64,000 nt of DNA from Akkermansiaceae bacterium. GTDB lineage: Bacteria > Verrucomicrobiota > Verrucomicrobiia > Verrucomicrobiales > DEV007. A program made the position numbers and the translations under genes. The notes below the pieces were generated by a model, which did no database searches, had not been told where the DNA came from, and saw nothing but the letters and a program-made list of their open reading frames with translations. The stretch is from positions 203,710 to 267,709 of the forward strand of contig JACKQE010000006.1 of assembly GCA_024233005.1 (NCBI GenBank), in the 5' to 3' direction. Position 1 is the first letter of the stretch. Each line of letters starts with the position of its first letter. Of the stretch, positions 61,777 to 64,000 are shown in pieces.

Positions 61777-61815
61777 AAAGCGCACTCCGGAAGTCCGGAG
61801 TGCGCTTTTTCTTTG
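61777..61815 (+). terminator. Rho-independent terminator after the Gfo/Idh/MocA gene
   Basis: A 12-base-pair stem (AGCGCACTCCGG / CCGGAGTGCGCT) with an AAGT loop is followed by TTTTTCTTT, within about 35 bases of the stop. Confidence 0.9.
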
Positions 61816-61946
61816 CCCCGGTTCCGTCGTTCCGGCCCCTTTTCAAACCACCGAAAAACGATCCGAAATCGCAGGCTGTGGCAACGTGTTGCCGGTCTTT
61901 GCCGGGAGAGCATTTTAGTGGCTAATTGTCCCACCATTCAGTTCCC

Positions 61947-62813
61947 ATGATTCCCTGCCACCTTTCTGATGAAGCTTTACTGGAGGAGATCCGGAACACT
62001 CCGGTGTCTCCCGAGCGCTTTGATGCCTGGTGGCTCGGGCAAAGCGGCTTCCTGATTCATTGGAACGGGCATTTCCTGCTTCTCGATCCTTATCTTTCCG
62101 ACTCCCTGACCCGGAAGTATGCCACGACCGACAAACCTCACACCCGCATGACCAGTCTGGTGGTCCCGCCGCATTCGCTGGACATGGTGCGGGTGGTCAC
62201 TTCCAGCCACAACCACACCGATCACCTGGACGCGGAGACCCTGGTGCCTTTGGCACTTGCCTGCCCTGGACTGGCTTTGATCCTGCCTTCGGCCAATGAA
62301 CGTTTCGCCAGAGAGCGCCTGTCCGCCGCCGGCAACAGAATGCCCTCATTCCATGGCCTTGATGACGGAACCACCCTGGTTATTGGCCCCTGGGAATTTC
62401 ATGGCATCGCGGCGGCGCACAATGAAGTGGCACGAGATGCCGAAGGACGATGTCTCTATCTCGGTTATGTGATCCGCTTTGGCGCTTTCGCCATCTACCA
62501 CAGCGGGGACACCCTCTGGCATTCCGGACTGGCTCCCGCATTGATCCCCCACGCGGTGGATCTGGCCTTTCTTCCCATCAACGGGAACCGGCCGGAGCGA
62601 CGGGTCTCCGGCAATTTGAACGGCACCGAAGCCGCGGCCCTCGGCAAGGTGATCGGTGCCCGACTCACCGTGCCGTGCCATTACCACCAGTTCGTGTTCA
62701 ACACGGAAGAACCCGATGAATTCATCCACGCCTGTGCCAGAATGGGAACCCCTCACCGGGTGCTCCGTTGCGGTGAACGGGTCACGGTCGCTCAGGCGTC
62801 GGCCACGGACTGA
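61947..62813 (+). CDS. UlaG-like metallo-beta-lactamase-fold hydrolase
   Basis: A 288-residue cytoplasmic hydrolase. The start at 61947 is an ATG preferred over a TTG upstream. The metal-binding HxHxDH motif is SSHNHTDHLD. WWLGQSGFLIHWNGHFLLLDPYLSDSL opening and AIYHSGDTLWHSGLAPALIP with LAFLPINGNRPERR follow the UlaG pattern (L-ascorbate-6-phosphate lactonase family), and VPCHYHQFVFNTEEPDEFI is close to the UlaG C-terminal histidine motif. The substrate is probably a phosphorylated or lactone sugar derivative; ascorbate is not shown. Its end overlaps the ABC transporter gene tail by 22 bases, tail to tail. Confidence 0.88.
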   Translation: MIPCHLSDEALLEEIRNTPVSPERFDAWWLGQSGFLIHWNGHFLLLDPYLSDSLTRKYATTDKPHTRMTSLVVPPHSLDMVRVVTSSHNHTDHLDAETLVPLALACPGLALILPSANERFARERLSAAGNRMPSFHGLDDGTTLVIGPWEFHGIAAAHNEVARDAEGRCLYLGYVIRFGAFAIYHSGDTLWHSGLAPALIPHAVDLAFLPINGNRPERRVSGNLNGTEAAALGKVIGARLTVPCHYHQFVFNTEEPDEFIHACARMGTPHRVLRCGERVTVAQASATD

Positions 62814-64000
62814 AGGGAGACGTCGGCCTCTTCTTCCTCCGCGATCAACGAAGTTCGGCAGAGCTTGGCATAGTGCCCGTCACGGGCCAGGAGAGCCTCA
62901 TGGTGCCCATGCTCGAGGACTTTTCCATGTCCGAGCACATAAATCCGGTCGGCATTCCTGACCGTGGACAGTCGGTGGGCGATGACAAAGCTGGTCCGGT
63001 GGGTCATGATGCGGTCCAACGCAGATTGGATGAGCTTTTCCGTCTGGGTGTCGACGCTCGCGGTGGCCTCATCGAGAAGCAGAATGGGCGGACTTTTCAA
63101 GACCACTCGGGCGATCGCGATACGCTGTTTTTCACCAACGGAAAGTTTGACGCCCCGTTCCCCGACATTCGTGTCCAGCTGTTCCGGCAGACGTTCGACA
63201 AAATCCCTGGCATTCGCCGCTTCCAGAGCCTGCCAAAGTTCCTCCTCGGTGGCCTTCTCTTTTGCCATGAGCAGGTTCTCCCGCACTGTCCCATTGAAGA
63301 GAAAACTTTCCTGCGTCACATAGCCCATGGTGTCGCGCAGTTCAGACTTCCGCAGATCTTTGATCTCGACCCCGTCGAGAGTGATGCGGCCTTCGTCGTA
63401 TTCATAAAACCGGGCCAGCAAATTGATGATCGTCGACTTGCCCGCGCCGGTGTGCCCCACCAAGGCCACCATTTCACCGGGCAACGCCTCAAGCCGGACT
63501 CCCCGCAAAGTGGAGACACGACCGGTGTAGGAAAATCCCACATTTTCAAACACCACATGGCCTTTGACCGGCAATGGTAGCGGCGCTCCCACATCAAGAT
63601 CAGGTTCCTCCTCGGCATCGATGATTTCAAAGACCCGTTCGCCAGCCGCCCTTCCTGCCTGGACGATCTGGTTCAACTGATGCAGCCGTCCCACGGGTTC
63701 GTAGAAAAGGCTCAGGGCAAACAGAAACGCCAGAAACACGCCCTGATCGAGGCGCCCCTGCATGAGCCACCATCCACCAATGCCAACCATCAGGACATAC
63801 CCGACATTCCGGAGAAATTCCATGCTGGGGTTGTAGACCGCCCACAAACGCATGACGCGGAGCGTGGCCCTGCGCACCGCGTCGCTGGCCGAGTTGAAAC
63901 GACCATGCTCGGCGGCTTCCCGGGTGTAGGCCTTGACCTGGGCAATCCCGTCAATGTTGTCATGCAAGAGGGCATTCATTTCACTGGTGGCCTGCCGCAC
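62792..64000 (-). CDS. ABC transporter, fused permease-ATPase (MsbA-like exporter), 3' part only (5' end beyond the window)
   Basis: The gene is transcribed toward lower coordinates; its start lies outside the window, and about 402 residues are visible. They begin in the membrane domain (NIDGIAQVKAYTREAAEHGR, YNPSMEFLRNVGYVLMVGIG) and continue into the ATPase. Walker A is GHTGAGKST, the signature motif is LSVGEKQR (variant of LSGGQ), Walker B is ILLLDEATASVD, and the switch histidine is in FVIAHRLSTV. TRPNADRI-like ending is replaced by DRIYVLGHGKVLEHGHHEAL. The family includes MsbA lipid exporters and multidrug exporters. The transported substrate cannot be read from this part. Confidence 0.9.
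   Translation of the reverse strand: MRQATSEMNALLHDNIDGIAQVKAYTREAAEHGRFNSASDAVRRATLRVMRLWAVYNPSMEFLRNVGYVLMVGIGGWWLMQGRLDQGVFLAFLFALSLFYEPVGRLHQLNQIVQAGRAAGERVFEIIDAEEEPDLDVGAPLPLPVKGHVVFENVGFSYTGRVSTLRGVRLEALPGEMVALVGHTGAGKSTIINLLARFYEYDEGRITLDGVEIKDLRKSELRDTMGYVTQESFLFNGTVRENLLMAKEKATEEELWQALEAANARDFVERLPEQLDTNVGERGVKLSVGEKQRIAIARVVLKSPPILLLDEATASVDTQTEKLIQSALDRIMTHRTSFVIAHRLSTVRNADRIYVLGHGKVLEHGHHEALLARDGHYAKLCRTSLIAEEEEADVSLQSVADA

Overview
The window is a GC-rich bacterial chromosome segment. Its gene families (DUF1552 and DUF1592-type cytochrome pairs, Planctomycete-type cytochrome plus leucine-rich-repeat fusions, DUF1080/ThuA proteins, Tat-dependent Gfo/Idh/MocA oxidoreductases, thrombospondin-type-3-rich exported proteins, many exported FAD oxidoreductases and beta-helix enzymes) point to the Verrucomicrobiota, probably Verrucomicrobiales. 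This is inferred from protein content; there is no rRNA in the window. The KDO transferase indicates a Gram-negative envelope.

Layout. 1-12.3 kb is a carbohydrate-oriented region: the tail of an FAD oxidoreductase with S-layer-homology-like repeats, a PAS-AraC regulator divergent from a keto-gulonate-phosphate-decarboxylase-like enzyme and a zinc dehydrogenase, exported LamG-like and GH141-like beta-helix proteins, two further FAD oxidoreductases, a truncated Tat-signal ORF and an LRR protein. 12.6-19.4 kb is an accessory, partly decayed block on the minus strand: a serine hydrolase, then a calcium-repeat metalloprotease followed in tight order by a small membrane protein, an apparent orphan C-terminal tail and an unknown protein, which resembles an effector/immunity layout. 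19.8-30.5 kb has a ricin-esterase-gluconolactonase fusion, a DUF1552/DUF1592 pair, a large hybrid histidine kinase and a second beta-helix protein.

30.6-33 kb is housekeeping: tRNA-Glu, KDO transferase (waaA) and RsmD. 33.2-38.3 kb is a three-gene membrane cassette: two paralogous von-Willebrand-like proteins and a CHASE2-domain protein. 38.6-43.5 kb holds a cytochrome-LRR protein, an unusual Nramp-like transporter, a nitrilase-family amidase and an exported VHL-beta/CAP protein. 43.5-53.2 kb holds an orphan LutC-like protein, two adjacent membrane proteins sharing the same CxxC-x16-CxxC zinc ribbon (one about 1,230 residues and extremely Pro-rich), a possible lysozyme-like exported protein, RuvC, and a membrane protein plus PDZ protein pair. 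53.5-58.3 kb encodes a molybdenum/tungsten formate dehydrogenase (FdsB-like and FdsA-like) whose FdsB partner has lost the usual FMN/NADH motifs, and a small ABM-fold protein. 58.7-64 kb has a DUF1080-ThuA protein, a Gfo/Idh/MocA oxidoreductase, a UlaG-like metallo-hydrolase and the end of an ABC exporter.

No insertion sequence, CRISPR array, rRNA or phage gene was recognised. Several start codons were moved downstream of the longest frame, because the extra N-terminus was poor and a signal peptide or homologous N-terminus began at an internal ATG. Family assignments rest on motif reading only; no database search was run.
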